Translations under genes and position numbers: made by a program
The notes under the pieces: model-generated
The model's database searches: none
What the model saw: only the letters and a program-made list of their open reading frames with translations
What the model was told of the DNA's origin: nothing
Shown: positions 47,823-55,994 of the stretch, piece after piece
How positions within the stretch are numbered: position 1 is the stretch's first letter
How the letters are laid out: each line of letters begins with the position of its first letter
Source of the DNA: Zoogloea sp041917255
GTDB taxonomy: Bacteria; Pseudomonadota; Gammaproteobacteria; Burkholderiales; Rhodocyclaceae
Length of the DNA stretch: 64,000 nucleotides
Reading direction: 5' to 3'
NCBI GenBank assembly: GCA_041917255.1
Contig: JAYRYA010000002.1
Location: forward strand, 62,001 to 126,000

Positions 47823-48575
47823 ATGAATAAAGAAAATGTCGTCGATGTAAGTCTATTGATAACGTTCCACAGCGAAGGAATTCTCGCCCACTCGACATTG
47901 AACTCCATCGAGCGTTGCCGGCAATATGCAGAAGCTGCGGGAATCAGGACCGAATATGTGTGGGTGCTTGATGCTGTAAGCGATGAAACTCGCGCTGTAT
48001 TGATGAATCATCCTGCTGCCGCTGGTAATGTTCAGATTGTGGAGGTGAACAATCGCGATGCAGGTCCATCTCGCAACGCAGGGGTTGAGATGGCCCGTGG
48101 GACTGCGGTGGCAATGCTTGACGGCGACGACTATTTTTCGACGAATTGGATTGAGCGTGCTTGGTTCTACCTAAAGCAATACGGTGATCAGGCTATCCTT
48201 CACCCCGAGTTTGTCGTGAATTTTGGGGCTCATGCGGCGTATTGCTGGCAGATTGACCAGGCAGGGCAGTACTACGACCAAGGTGGTCTCCTCGTATCGA
48301 ACTATTGGACCGCTTGGACGTTTGCGAACCGATCTGTCTATTTGGAGTGTCCTTACTCAGAGGCTCGTCCCGCAGAAACTGGATTCGGTTATGAGGACTG
48401 GCACTGGAATTGCCAGGTGATCGCCGCAGGGTATGAGCATCGGCTAGCGTGGGGGGTGGTAGGCTTCTATCGTCGGAAGATGGTGAGTCGTGTAGCGTCT
48501 GATACAGCGCTTGGAGCCATTATTCCCCCTACTCGTCTGTTTTCCCGTAACGCTCCCAGCAAGGATTCCCTATGA
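47823..48575 (+). CDS. Family 2 glycosyltransferase
   Basis: A 250-residue GT-A enzyme starting MNKENVVDVSLLITFHSEG. The nucleotide-sugar site includes VWVLDAVSDE and the DxD-like MLDGDDYFS; GFGYEDWHWNCQVIAAGY is the acceptor-side ED motif seen in GT2 enzymes. It lacks membrane segments, so it probably works on lipid-linked glycan at the cytoplasmic face. Its stop overlaps the next glycosyltransferase start by ATGA. Low GC marks it as part of the island. Sugar specificity cannot be read. Confidence 0.87.
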   Translation: MNKENVVDVSLLITFHSEGILAHSTLNSIERCRQYAEAAGIRTEYVWVLDAVSDETRAVLMNHPAAAGNVQIVEVNNRDAGPSRNAGVEMARGTAVAMLDGDDYFSTNWIERAWFYLKQYGDQAILHPEFVVNFGAHAAYCWQIDQAGQYYDQGGLLVSNYWTAWTFANRSVYLECPYSEARPAETGFGYEDWHWNCQVIAAGYEHRLAWGVVGFYRRKMVSRVASDTALGAIIPPTRLFSRNAPSKDSL

Positions 48576-50089
48576 ACCGACGAAGCGTATTCATGTCTCT
48601 GCGGCTCGTGCATCTTGCGCTTGACCGTTCGCTGACGTCTATTTTCGGCAGTCGGTTCAGGCAGAGCTATATTCGGATGAGCTACCGGATCAAGACATCC
48701 CTTTTTCCCGAATACGGTGCTTATATCCCGGCTCCCTCCGAGATTGGCCCCCTCCCACAAAGTGTCGTCTGGATGCCGCCAGCAATTCCTGAATGGGTGC
48801 TGGAGGAGATGAAGGATCTAGCTCGCGACATCGACCCCATTCTCTATCCGACCGATCAGTTTCTGGCCAACTGCCGTTACTACTCTTTTCCAGTCCTGCC
48901 GCGTCCCGGCAAGATCTATCGTGAATTGATGCAATGCTGCAGGGCCGACCATTACACCCACTGCTATGCGATTCCCTGGCTGAAGCGGGGTGGTGCCGAT
49001 TTGGTGGCGCTTAAGCACATAGAAGCGAGTGCCCGGACCCCTGGTTGCAAGGTGTTGGTCATAATGACCGAGCCGGGCGACTCTCCATGGTTGTCGCGGA
49101 TTCCCGCCGGTGTCGATGTCGTCGACGCGTCCTTGTTCGTGGGCGAAATCTCCCATGACGAACTTCTTTTGATTCTAGTGCGAATCGTGGTTCAGTTGCA
49201 GATCGACACCTTGCACGTCATCAATTCCCGGCATGTCTGGGAGATCGTGTGCCGTTATGGTCTTGCCGTTTCGCAGCGCACTCAGATCTTTGCGTCGATC
49301 TATTGCGACGATTTCGACCGCTATGGTCAGCCAGTGGGTTTTGCCCGTCAGTACCTTCCTGATTGTTATCGCCGATTGACTCGTGTATTTACAGACAACA
49401 ACGCTTTCCCAGAACTCCTGCGCCAGACCTACGGCTACAGCCCCGAGTTGTTCCACGTTCTGAAGAGCCCGGTGGATGCATCACTGTCGGTGCCCTCGGT
49501 TCGTAAGCCCGAGGGGCGCAGGGTGCTATGGGCGGGGCGGCTCGATCGCCAGAAGCGCCCTGATCTGCTATTGGCCATTGCGCAAGCGCTCACCGACGTC
49601 GAGTTCCATGTATACGGCGATGCCGTGCTCGATTACAAGACCAGTGTTGTTGACAGCCTTCGACAGCTAAAGAATGTCCGCATGTTGGGAGGGTTCGACG
49701 GAGTCGAGAGCCTGCCTTTTGGGGCCTTTTCTGCTTTCCTGTACACGTCCCAGTGGGACGGTACGCCGACGATGGTCATTGCTGCTGCGCTGGCGTCGAT
49801 TCCCATCGTTGCATCTCGAGTCGGCGGCGTAGGAGATATCGTGACCGAGGAGCGGGGCTACCCGATCGCGGACATCGACAACGTAGCGCTTTACGTGGCG
49901 CGAATCAACGAGGCGCTCGGCGATCCGGTTGGGGCTGAATCCAAGGCTGCGAGGGCGCGTGAGTATGTAAAGAGCGAGCACTCGGAGGCATCTTTTGCGC
50001 AGGCAATCGCGGCCATCCCTGGCTACATGCCGGCAGCGGCTGGCGATCCAGGAGCTATTTCCGGAGATGTCGAATCATGCGCTGCCTAG
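48572..50089 (+). CDS. Family 4-type (GT-B) glycosyltransferase with extended N-terminus
   Basis: A 505-residue protein. The C-terminal GT-B half is clear: RRVLWAGRLDRQKRPDLLLAIA, FHVYGDAVLDY, RMLGGFDGVESLPFG and the SQWDGTPTMVIAAALASIPIVASRVGG donor-site motif. The first 150 residues (IRMSYRIKTSLFPEYGAYIP...) are longer than in single-domain GT4 enzymes and not recognised. It overlaps its neighbours on both sides (4 bases upstream, 13 downstream), so it is tightly co-translated. It probably adds one sugar of the repeat unit. Confidence 0.87.
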   Translation: MNRRSVFMSLRLVHLALDRSLTSIFGSRFRQSYIRMSYRIKTSLFPEYGAYIPAPSEIGPLPQSVVWMPPAIPEWVLEEMKDLARDIDPILYPTDQFLANCRYYSFPVLPRPGKIYRELMQCCRADHYTHCYAIPWLKRGGADLVALKHIEASARTPGCKVLVIMTEPGDSPWLSRIPAGVDVVDASLFVGEISHDELLLILVRIVVQLQIDTLHVINSRHVWEIVCRYGLAVSQRTQIFASIYCDDFDRYGQPVGFARQYLPDCYRRLTRVFTDNNAFPELLRQTYGYSPELFHVLKSPVDASLSVPSVRKPEGRRVLWAGRLDRQKRPDLLLAIAQALTDVEFHVYGDAVLDYKTSVVDSLRQLKNVRMLGGFDGVESLPFGAFSAFLYTSQWDGTPTMVIAAALASIPIVASRVGGVGDIVTEERGYPIADIDNVALYVARINEALGDPVGAESKAARAREYVKSEHSEASFAQAIAAIPGYMPAAAGDPGAISGDVESCAA

Positions 50090-51015
50090 TGCTTGGTGCT
50101 TGTGGTTTCATTGGCCGGCATTTGGTCGGTGAACTTTTGGCCAGTGGTCAAGATGTCGTGGCTTACGATCGAGCGGAATCGTTGCACGCGATAGCGCAGG
50201 ATTATCCCCAGATCATGTGCATTCCTGGCGACTTCCAGCAGGAGACCAACTGGGGGGCGATTCTAAAAGGGGTTAGGGTCTGCTACCACCTGATTTCCAC
50301 CAGTGTTCCAAAATCCTCAAACGATGATCCGATCGGTGACGTGACGGGAAACGTGGTAGGGACGCTGCATCTGCTTGAGGCTGTTCGGCGCCATAACGTG
50401 CGGATCGTCTTCACGTCGTCGGGTGGCACCGTCTACGGAACGCTAAGGGGAGAATTGGTCGGTGAGGATCATCCCACCGAGCCACTGTGCTCGTATGGCA
50501 TCACCAAGCTGGCCATCGAGAAGTACCTGCAGCTCTACCGAGAGCTTTACGGTGTGAGTTCTGTGGTCTTGCGCATCGCCAACCCCTATGGTCCAGGTCA
50601 GCGCCCGGACTCCATTCAGGGAGTGATTGCCGTGTTTTCTGGGCGAATCCTTCGGGACCATTCCGTCGATATGTGGGGCGACGGCTCGGTCGTGCGTGAC
50701 TACGTCTTCGTCAAGGATGTGGCCGCAGCGATGCGTGCGGCTGCTGCGTATGGCGGCCGCCGTACTGTGTTCAACATCGGCTCGGGCCAGGGTTACTCTG
50801 TGCGTGAAATCCTTACCTCGCTTGAATCCCTGACTGGCAAGAAGGCGGATGTGATCGTTCATCCGCCGCGGGGGTTCGACATTCCTAAAAGCGTGCTCGA
50901 CATTTCCCGTGCGCGGGCAGAGCTGGGCTGGTCCCCCCGCGTCGATCTGCACGAAGGGCTCACCCAGACGCTCGACTGGATGCGCGACTATGTCGCGAGT
51001 GGTCCCGATCTATGA
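50077..51015 (+). CDS. NAD-dependent nucleotide-sugar epimerase/dehydratase
   Basis: An extended short-chain dehydrogenase of 312 residues with the Rossmann loop GACGFIGRHL and catalytic YGITK (YxxxK). TSSGGTVYG and NPYGPGQRP are further family landmarks. The sequence resembles UDP-glucose 4-epimerase relatives, but the specific nucleotide sugar is not deducible. It is the last intact gene of the low-GC island. Its stop overlaps an ATG that begins a five-codon frame, discussed as a possible gene remnant. Confidence 0.9.
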   Translation: MRCLVLGACGFIGRHLVGELLASGQDVVAYDRAESLHAIAQDYPQIMCIPGDFQQETNWGAILKGVRVCYHLISTSVPKSSNDDPIGDVTGNVVGTLHLLEAVRRHNVRIVFTSSGGTVYGTLRGELVGEDHPTEPLCSYGITKLAIEKYLQLYRELYGVSSVVLRIANPYGPGQRPDSIQGVIAVFSGRILRDHSVDMWGDGSVVRDYVFVKDVAAAMRAAAAYGGRRTVFNIGSGQGYSVREILTSLESLTGKKADVIVHPPRGFDIPKSVLDISRARAELGWSPRVDLHEGLTQTLDWMRDYVASGPDL

Positions 51016-51477
51016 ATCGCCTCGTTTGAACAGTCAAGACGTTGAGTGGGTAGCTGATCGATCAAAGTGCCCCGGTTTCTTGATATCTATGTGGAGCAAC
51101 TTGCCGGGCGTCTTGCGCTCATGGCGCTGGACGGGTTGCTTCGGTTGTGGGTCACGAAAGCCCGGTCCGACGCAAAAGCCTGTAGTGCAGGCCGGTAGTA
51201 CCCGTAGCAAGATAGCTGTGCAGCCACCTGCCCGCACCGGGTGATACACCGAAAAATCCTATTGAACCTTCACATTTAGGAAGCCAGGGGCGATTCACTC
51301 GGTGATTTTGCTGCAGACGCTCGTGTTTGGGCGCTAAATGTGCGGAAATCCTCCCTTGCGTATGCTCAGGGGCACAATTCTGGGTAATTGAAAAGCTGGA
51401 GCGATGCTCACGACGCTAAAATGGCGCGTCGGTAGTCGAGGTCGAAGGGGCGACAAGCCACATGACACTGTGAAAGG
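51016..51477 (+). other. 462-base gap, possibly holding a decayed gene remnant
   Basis: No intact gene. An ATGA overlap with the epimerase starts MNRLV and stops. Around 51070-51230, phrases in two frames (FLDIYVEQLAGRLALMALDGLL, then SRKPGPTQK) faintly recall bacterial sugar-phosphate transferase N-termini, but this is weak. A TAAAAT hexamer at 51417-51422 may be the -10 of the rfaE1 operon. Confidence 0.3.
51417..51422 (+). promoter_or_regulatory. Candidate TAAAAT -10 element for the rfaE1 operon
   Basis: TAAAAT 55 bases before the rfaE1 start, in the only AT-rich pocket near the gene. A TTGAAA at 51388 is too distant for a standard spacer. Confidence 0.3.
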
Positions 51478-52422
51478 ATGTGCGTGCAAAGCGCTTCTAA
51501 TCTTAATGTAGGTGGCCCGCGTGTTCTCGTCGTGGGCGATGTAATGCTGGACCGCTATTGGTTTGGCGATGTCGATCGGATCTCGCCTGAGGCGCCTGTA
51601 CCGGTCGTTCGCGTGTCGCGCATCGAAGAGCGTCCCGGCGGGGCGTCCAACGTTGCTCGCAATGCCGCTGCGCTTGGCGCCCGGATGACGCTCCTGTCGG
51701 TGGTCGGCCGAGACGAGGCTGCGGTGAGCCTGCGGCGCCTGATGGCCGATGGCGGAATCGACGCGTCGCTCCACGAGGACGAGGCCTTCGACACCATCGT
51801 CAAGCTGCGCGTGATCAGCCGGCAGCAGCAGCTGCTGCGCATCGATTTCGAAACCATGCCCTCCCACGAGGTGCTTGCCGCGAAGCTGGCTGATTTTGCC
51901 GAGCGGGTGGCCGACTGCGACGTGGTGATTCTTTCAGACTATGGCAAGGGGGGGCTCGCGCGCATCGGCGAGATGATCCGGCTTGCCCGCGAAGTCGGCA
52001 AACCGGTGTTGGTCGATCCGAAGGGGAGCGACTTCAGCAAGTACGCCGGTGCGACCGTGATCACACCCAACCGCGCCGAGCTGCGGCAGGTCGTGGGCAG
52101 TTGGTCCTCGGAGTCCGAACTTGTCGAGAAAGCCCGCGGGCTGCGTGAGTCTCTCGGGATTGAAGCGCTGCTTGTCACCCGCAGCGAGGAGGGCATGACG
52201 CTATTCACCTCTGACCAGACACTAACCCACAAGGCACAGGTGCGAGAGGTGTTCGACGTTTCGGGCGCCGGGGATACCGTGATCGCCACGCTGGCAGTGA
52301 TGCGCGCGGTTGGCGCCGACTGGGCCGAGGCCTGCCGGGTGGCCAATCTTGCGGCGGGCATCGTCGTGGGCAAGCTCGGTACCGCGGTGGTGGAGCGTGA
52401 CGAATTGATGGCGATGTTGTGA
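51478..52422 (+). CDS. rfaE1: D-glycero-beta-D-manno-heptose-7-phosphate kinase
   Basis: A 314-residue PfkB/ribokinase-family kinase of the ADP-heptose pathway for LPS core. Landmarks are VLVVGDVMLDRYWFGDVDRISPEAPVPV, ERPGGASNVARN and the anion-hole/catalytic DVSGAGDTV. Only the kinase half is present, so the nucleotidyltransferase is separate, as usual in betaproteobacteria. The ATG at 51478 directly abuts AAAGG; a GTG two codons later (51484) has better Shine-Dalgarno spacing and may be the true start. The stop overlaps the next start by GTGA. GC returns to the high level of the rest of the chromosome here. Confidence 0.92.
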   Translation: MCVQSASNLNVGGPRVLVVGDVMLDRYWFGDVDRISPEAPVPVVRVSRIEERPGGASNVARNAAALGARMTLLSVVGRDEAAVSLRRLMADGGIDASLHEDEAFDTIVKLRVISRQQQLLRIDFETMPSHEVLAAKLADFAERVADCDVVILSDYGKGGLARIGEMIRLAREVGKPVLVDPKGSDFSKYAGATVITPNRAELRQVVGSWSSESELVEKARGLRESLGIEALLVTRSEEGMTLFTSDQTLTHKAQVREVFDVSGAGDTVIATLAVMRAVGADWAEACRVANLAAGIVVGKLGTAVVERDELMAML

Positions 52423-53888
52423 CCGCCTTACGTGCGAAGGGCTGGAGCGATCCGCGCGGCAACGACGCGAACACCCCTCTGTGCGTCGATCTCGACGGCA
52501 CGTTGTTGGATTCCGACCTGCTGGTCGAATCCGGCCTGGCCTTCGTGCGCGCCAATCCGCTGCGGGCGCTGGCGCCGGTGGGCTGGCTGGCGTCGGGCGG
52601 CAAGATCGGGCTGAAGGCGCGCATCGCCAGTGAAGTGGACCTCGATGTCACCTGCCTTCCCTACAACAAGGCGGTGCTGGCGGTGATCGAGGCAGAGAAG
52701 GCCAAAGGGCGGCAGATCGTCCTCGCGACCGCCAGTCACATCAGCTACGCCCGGCGGATCGCCGAGCACCTGCAGGTCTTCGACCGGGTGCTGGGTACCG
52801 AGGATGTAAACCTCTCGTCCCGCCGCAAGGCCGAGCGCCTGATCGCCGACTATGGCGACAAGGGCTTCGACTACATGGGCAACTCGTCGGTCGATCTGCC
52901 GGTCTGGAAGCATTCCCGCAAGGCCTGGGTGGTTAACGCCTCCAAGGCGGTGGTGCGGCTGGCCGAAGGGCAGGGCAACGTCGAGAAGGTGATCGACACC
53001 CGCGGCAACGTGCTCCTCACCTGGGCCAAGGCGCTGCGCTTCCACCAGTGGATGAAGAACCTGCTGGTGTTTGCGCCGCTGCTGGCCGCCCATCAGGTCG
53101 GCCACCTCGATCTGGTGCTGCGGGGCATCCTCACCTTTTTCGTGTTCGGTCTGTGCGCATCCAGCGTGTATGTGCTGAACGATCTGCTCGACCTCCCCGA
53201 CGATCGCCATCACCCCACCAAACGCAACCGGCCCTTCGCCGCCGGAAGGCTGTCGGTGTTCGCCGGGCTGGCGGTGGCGCCGTTGTTGCTGATCGCCGCC
53301 TTCGGAGGCGCGATCTGGCTGCTGCCCTGGAAGTTCACCGCCACGTTGGCCACCTACTACGTGCTCACCCTGGCGTATTCGCTGGTGCTGAAGCGCGTGA
53401 TGATGGTGGACGTGATCGCCCTCGGCATGCTCTACACCATCCGCATCGTCGGCGGCGCTTTCGCTTTCGGGCTCGATCTCACCTTCTGGATCCTGGCCTT
53501 CTCGATGTTCATCTTCCTGAGCCTGGCGCTGGTCAAGCGCTACGCCGAGCTGGTGGATGCCCGCAAGAAGGGCAAGGAGGCCAAGGCTCGTGGCCGCGGC
53601 TATTACCCGTCGGATCTCGAGATGCTGTCGTCCCTCGGCGCCGCATCCGGCTACCTGTCGGTGATGGTGCTTGCCCTGTACATTCAGGATGCGCACACCA
53701 TTTCCTTGTACCGCCACCCTGAGCTCATCTGGCTCTCCTGCCCGCTGCTGCTGTTCTGGGTGTCGCGTACCTGGATGCTCACCCACCGGGGCGAGATGCA
53801 CGACGACCCGGTGGTCTTTGCGATCAAGGACAAGGTGAGCCTGGTGGTCGGCCTGCTGTTCGGCGTGATCTTCTGGATGGCCCGATGA
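52419..53888 (+). CDS. HAD phosphatase-UbiA prenyltransferase fusion (polyprenyl-phosphate phosphoribosyltransferase-like)
   Basis: A 489-residue two-domain protein. The N-terminal HAD hydrolase (about 20-190) has CVDLDGTLLDSD and ATASHISYARRI. The C-terminal UbiA membrane domain (about 205-489) has FHQWMKNLLVFAPLLAAH and the NDxxDxxxD signature in YVLNDLLDLPDDRHHPTKRNRP, plus about eight hydrophobic segments. The UbiA part resembles mycobacterial Rv3806c, which transfers 5-phosphoribose to decaprenyl phosphate. The HAD part could remove the remaining phosphate. DprE1- and DprE2-like genes follow directly, supporting this over quinone or haem synthesis. GTG start overlaps the rfaE1 stop. Confidence 0.85.
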   Translation: MTALRAKGWSDPRGNDANTPLCVDLDGTLLDSDLLVESGLAFVRANPLRALAPVGWLASGGKIGLKARIASEVDLDVTCLPYNKAVLAVIEAEKAKGRQIVLATASHISYARRIAEHLQVFDRVLGTEDVNLSSRRKAERLIADYGDKGFDYMGNSSVDLPVWKHSRKAWVVNASKAVVRLAEGQGNVEKVIDTRGNVLLTWAKALRFHQWMKNLLVFAPLLAAHQVGHLDLVLRGILTFFVFGLCASSVYVLNDLLDLPDDRHHPTKRNRPFAAGRLSVFAGLAVAPLLLIAAFGGAIWLLPWKFTATLATYYVLTLAYSLVLKRVMMVDVIALGMLYTIRIVGGAFAFGLDLTFWILAFSMFIFLSLALVKRYAELVDARKKGKEAKARGRGYYPSDLEMLSSLGAASGYLSVMVLALYIQDAHTISLYRHPELIWLSCPLLLFWVSRTWMLTHRGEMHDDPVVFAIKDKVSLVVGLLFGVIFWMAR

Positions 53889-55207
53889 GCATCGGCAAAC
53901 TGAGTTCCTGGGGCCGCTACCCGCGCTTCCCGCAGACCGGTCACGGCATCGGCTGGCGGTCCGAGTTGCCGGGCGAGCTCGCCCGCGTCGCGGCCGAGCA
54001 CGGCACGCTGCTGCCCTTCGGCAACGGCCGCAGCTACGGCGACAGCTGCCTCGCGACGAGCGACCAGGTGCTCCACCTGCGCCCTCTCGACCGCTTCATC
54101 CGCGCCGACTGGCAGACCGGCGTGATCCGGGCCGAGGCCGGCGTCACGCTGGACGAGGTGCTGCGCCTGGCGATTCCCCGCGGCTGGTTTTTGTCCGTCA
54201 CGCCCGGCACCAAGTTCGCCACCCTCGGCGGTGCCGTCGCCAACGACGTGCACGGCAAGAACCACCACGTGCGCGGCAGTTTCGGCTGCCACGTGCGGCG
54301 CTTCGGGCTGGTGCGCTCCGACCGTGGCTGGATCGAAGTCGCGCCCGGTGACGCCGACGGCCTCTTCGCCGCCACCATTGGCGGGCTCGGTCTCACCGGC
54401 ATCATCGACTGGGTCGAGCTGCAGCTCATGCCCATCAAGAGCAGCCTCGTCGATGTGGTGAACATCCGCTTCAACTCGCTGGACGAGTTCTTCGCCCTCT
54501 CGCGGGAGCTCGACGGCCAGCACGAATACGCTGTCGCCTGGATCGACTGCGCTGCCCGCGGCGCTTCGGCGGGGCGGGGCATCTACATGGTGGGCGACCA
54601 CGCACCCGAAGGCGCGCTCGTCTACGACGACAAACCCAAGCTCAGCGTGCCGCTGGTGCCGCCCATCTCGGCGATCAACGCGGTGTCGCTGCGGGTCTTC
54701 AACCATTTCTACTACAACGCCGCCAAGCCCGGCCGGCACCCGGGGCGGGTGGGCTACGAGCCGTACTTCTACCCCCTCGACCGCATCCTCCACTGGAACC
54801 GCATCTACGGTCCCAAGGGCTTCCAGCAGTACCAGTGCGTGATCCCGGAATCCGCCGGCGGCGCGGCCATCGGCGACATGCTGGACGCCATCGCCGCGGC
54901 CCATAGCGGGTCCTTCCTGGCGGTGCTCAAGCGCTTCGGCGACGTCGCCTCGCCGGGCCTGATGTCCTTCCCCGAGGCCGGCGCCACGCTGGCCCTGGAT
55001 TTCCCCGAGCACGGCGACGCCACCGCGAAGCTCTTCGCCAACCTCGACGCCATCGTGCGCGCCGCTGGCGGACGCATCTACCCGGCCAAGGACGCCCACA
55101 TGGGCGGCGAGTTCTTCCGCGCCTGCTACCCCCAATGGACACAGCTCGAAGCCCTGCGCGATCCGGCCCTGTGCTCCCGTTTCTGGAAACGAGTCACCCA
55201 AGCATGA
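53885..55207 (+). CDS. DprE1-like FAD-dependent polyprenylphosphoryl-ribose 2-oxidase
   Basis: A 440-residue VAO-type flavoprotein. The FAD-binding half has GNGRSYGDSCL and TPGTKFATLGGAVANDVHGKNHH (HGKNHH at 123-128), the hallmark of DprE1. The substrate-side Lys402 in YPAKDAHM aligns with Lys418 of the Mycobacterium tuberculosis enzyme. From memory of that sequence, the benzothiazinone-target Cys387 position is Ala370 here (AGATLALDF). Predicted reaction: oxidation of polyprenylphosphoryl-ribose at C2 to the keto intermediate. It overlaps both neighbours by 4 bases. Confidence 0.88.
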   Translation: MSIGKLSSWGRYPRFPQTGHGIGWRSELPGELARVAAEHGTLLPFGNGRSYGDSCLATSDQVLHLRPLDRFIRADWQTGVIRAEAGVTLDEVLRLAIPRGWFLSVTPGTKFATLGGAVANDVHGKNHHVRGSFGCHVRRFGLVRSDRGWIEVAPGDADGLFAATIGGLGLTGIIDWVELQLMPIKSSLVDVVNIRFNSLDEFFALSRELDGQHEYAVAWIDCAARGASAGRGIYMVGDHAPEGALVYDDKPKLSVPLVPPISAINAVSLRVFNHFYYNAAKPGRHPGRVGYEPYFYPLDRILHWNRIYGPKGFQQYQCVIPESAGGAAIGDMLDAIAAAHSGSFLAVLKRFGDVASPGLMSFPEAGATLALDFPEHGDATAKLFANLDAIVRAAGGRIYPAKDAHMGGEFFRACYPQWTQLEALRDPALCSRFWKRVTQA

Positions 55208-55941
55208 AAAACATCCTGATCGTCGGCGCCACGTCCGCCATTGCCGCTGCCTGCGCCCGGCGCTGGAGCGAGGGCGGGGCGCGCTTTTACCTCGTCGGCC
55301 GCAATGCCGACAAGCTCCGCCAGGTGGCGGATGACCTCTCTGCCCGTGGCGCCGAGGTGCACACCTGCGAGCTCGACCTGAACGTCCTCGACAGCCACGC
55401 CAGCCTCGTGCGTGAGGCCTTCGCCTGGCTGGGCCGGGTCGACGTGGTGCTCGTCGCCCATGGCACCCTGCCGGACCAGAAGGCCTGCGAGCAGGATGCC
55501 GGGCTGGCGATCCGCGAATTCACCAGCAACGGCCTGTCGGTCATCAGCCTGCTCACCCATCTGGCCAACCCGATGGAAGCCCAGGGCTCCGGCAGCATCG
55601 GCGTGATCTCGTCGGTGGCGGGCGACCGCGGTCGGCCGTCCAACTACCTGTATGGCTCGGCCAAGAGCGCCGTCACCGCCTTCTGCGGCGGCCTGCGGGC
55701 GCGGCTGTTCAAGGCCGGTGTCAATCTCACCACCATCAAGCCGGGCTTCGTCGATACGCCGATGACCAAGGGGCTGCCACTGCCGGCGCCGCTGGTCGCC
55801 ACGCCCGAGCAGGTCGCCGCCGACATCGCCAAGGCGATGGACGCCGGCAAGGGCGTGCTCTATACCCGCTGGTTCTGGCGCTACATCATGCTCATCATCA
55901 TTCACATCCCGGATCGCATCTTCCGCAAGATGAGCATGTGA
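55204..55941 (+). CDS. DprE2-like short-chain reductase
   Basis: A 245-residue SDR starting MKNILIVGATSAIAAACARRW, with catalytic Ser in ISSVAGDRG and YGSAK. The C-terminus ends in an amphipathic hydrophobic stretch WRYIMLIIIHIPDRIFRKMSM. From memory this closely matches the distinctive C-terminal end of mycobacterial DprE2 (RYVMMVLRHIPRSIFRK...). Predicted reaction: NADH reduction of the 2-keto intermediate to polyprenylphosphoryl-arabinose. ATG at 55204 overlaps the oxidase stop (ATGA); a longer frame starting inside the oxidase gene is not used. Confidence 0.87.
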   Translation: MKNILIVGATSAIAAACARRWSEGGARFYLVGRNADKLRQVADDLSARGAEVHTCELDLNVLDSHASLVREAFAWLGRVDVVLVAHGTLPDQKACEQDAGLAIREFTSNGLSVISLLTHLANPMEAQGSGSIGVISSVAGDRGRPSNYLYGSAKSAVTAFCGGLRARLFKAGVNLTTIKPGFVDTPMTKGLPLPAPLVATPEQVAADIAKAMDAGKGVLYTRWFWRYIMLIIIHIPDRIFRKMSM

Positions 55942-55994
55942 CGCGCGCTGGCCCGTCATCCCGAATTCCGAAAGCAGACATCCAAGCCGAACCC

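Noticed and set aside
53684..55201. 505-codon minus-strand open frame
   Set aside because: Antisense shadow of the DprE1-like gene; no domain and no initiation signal.
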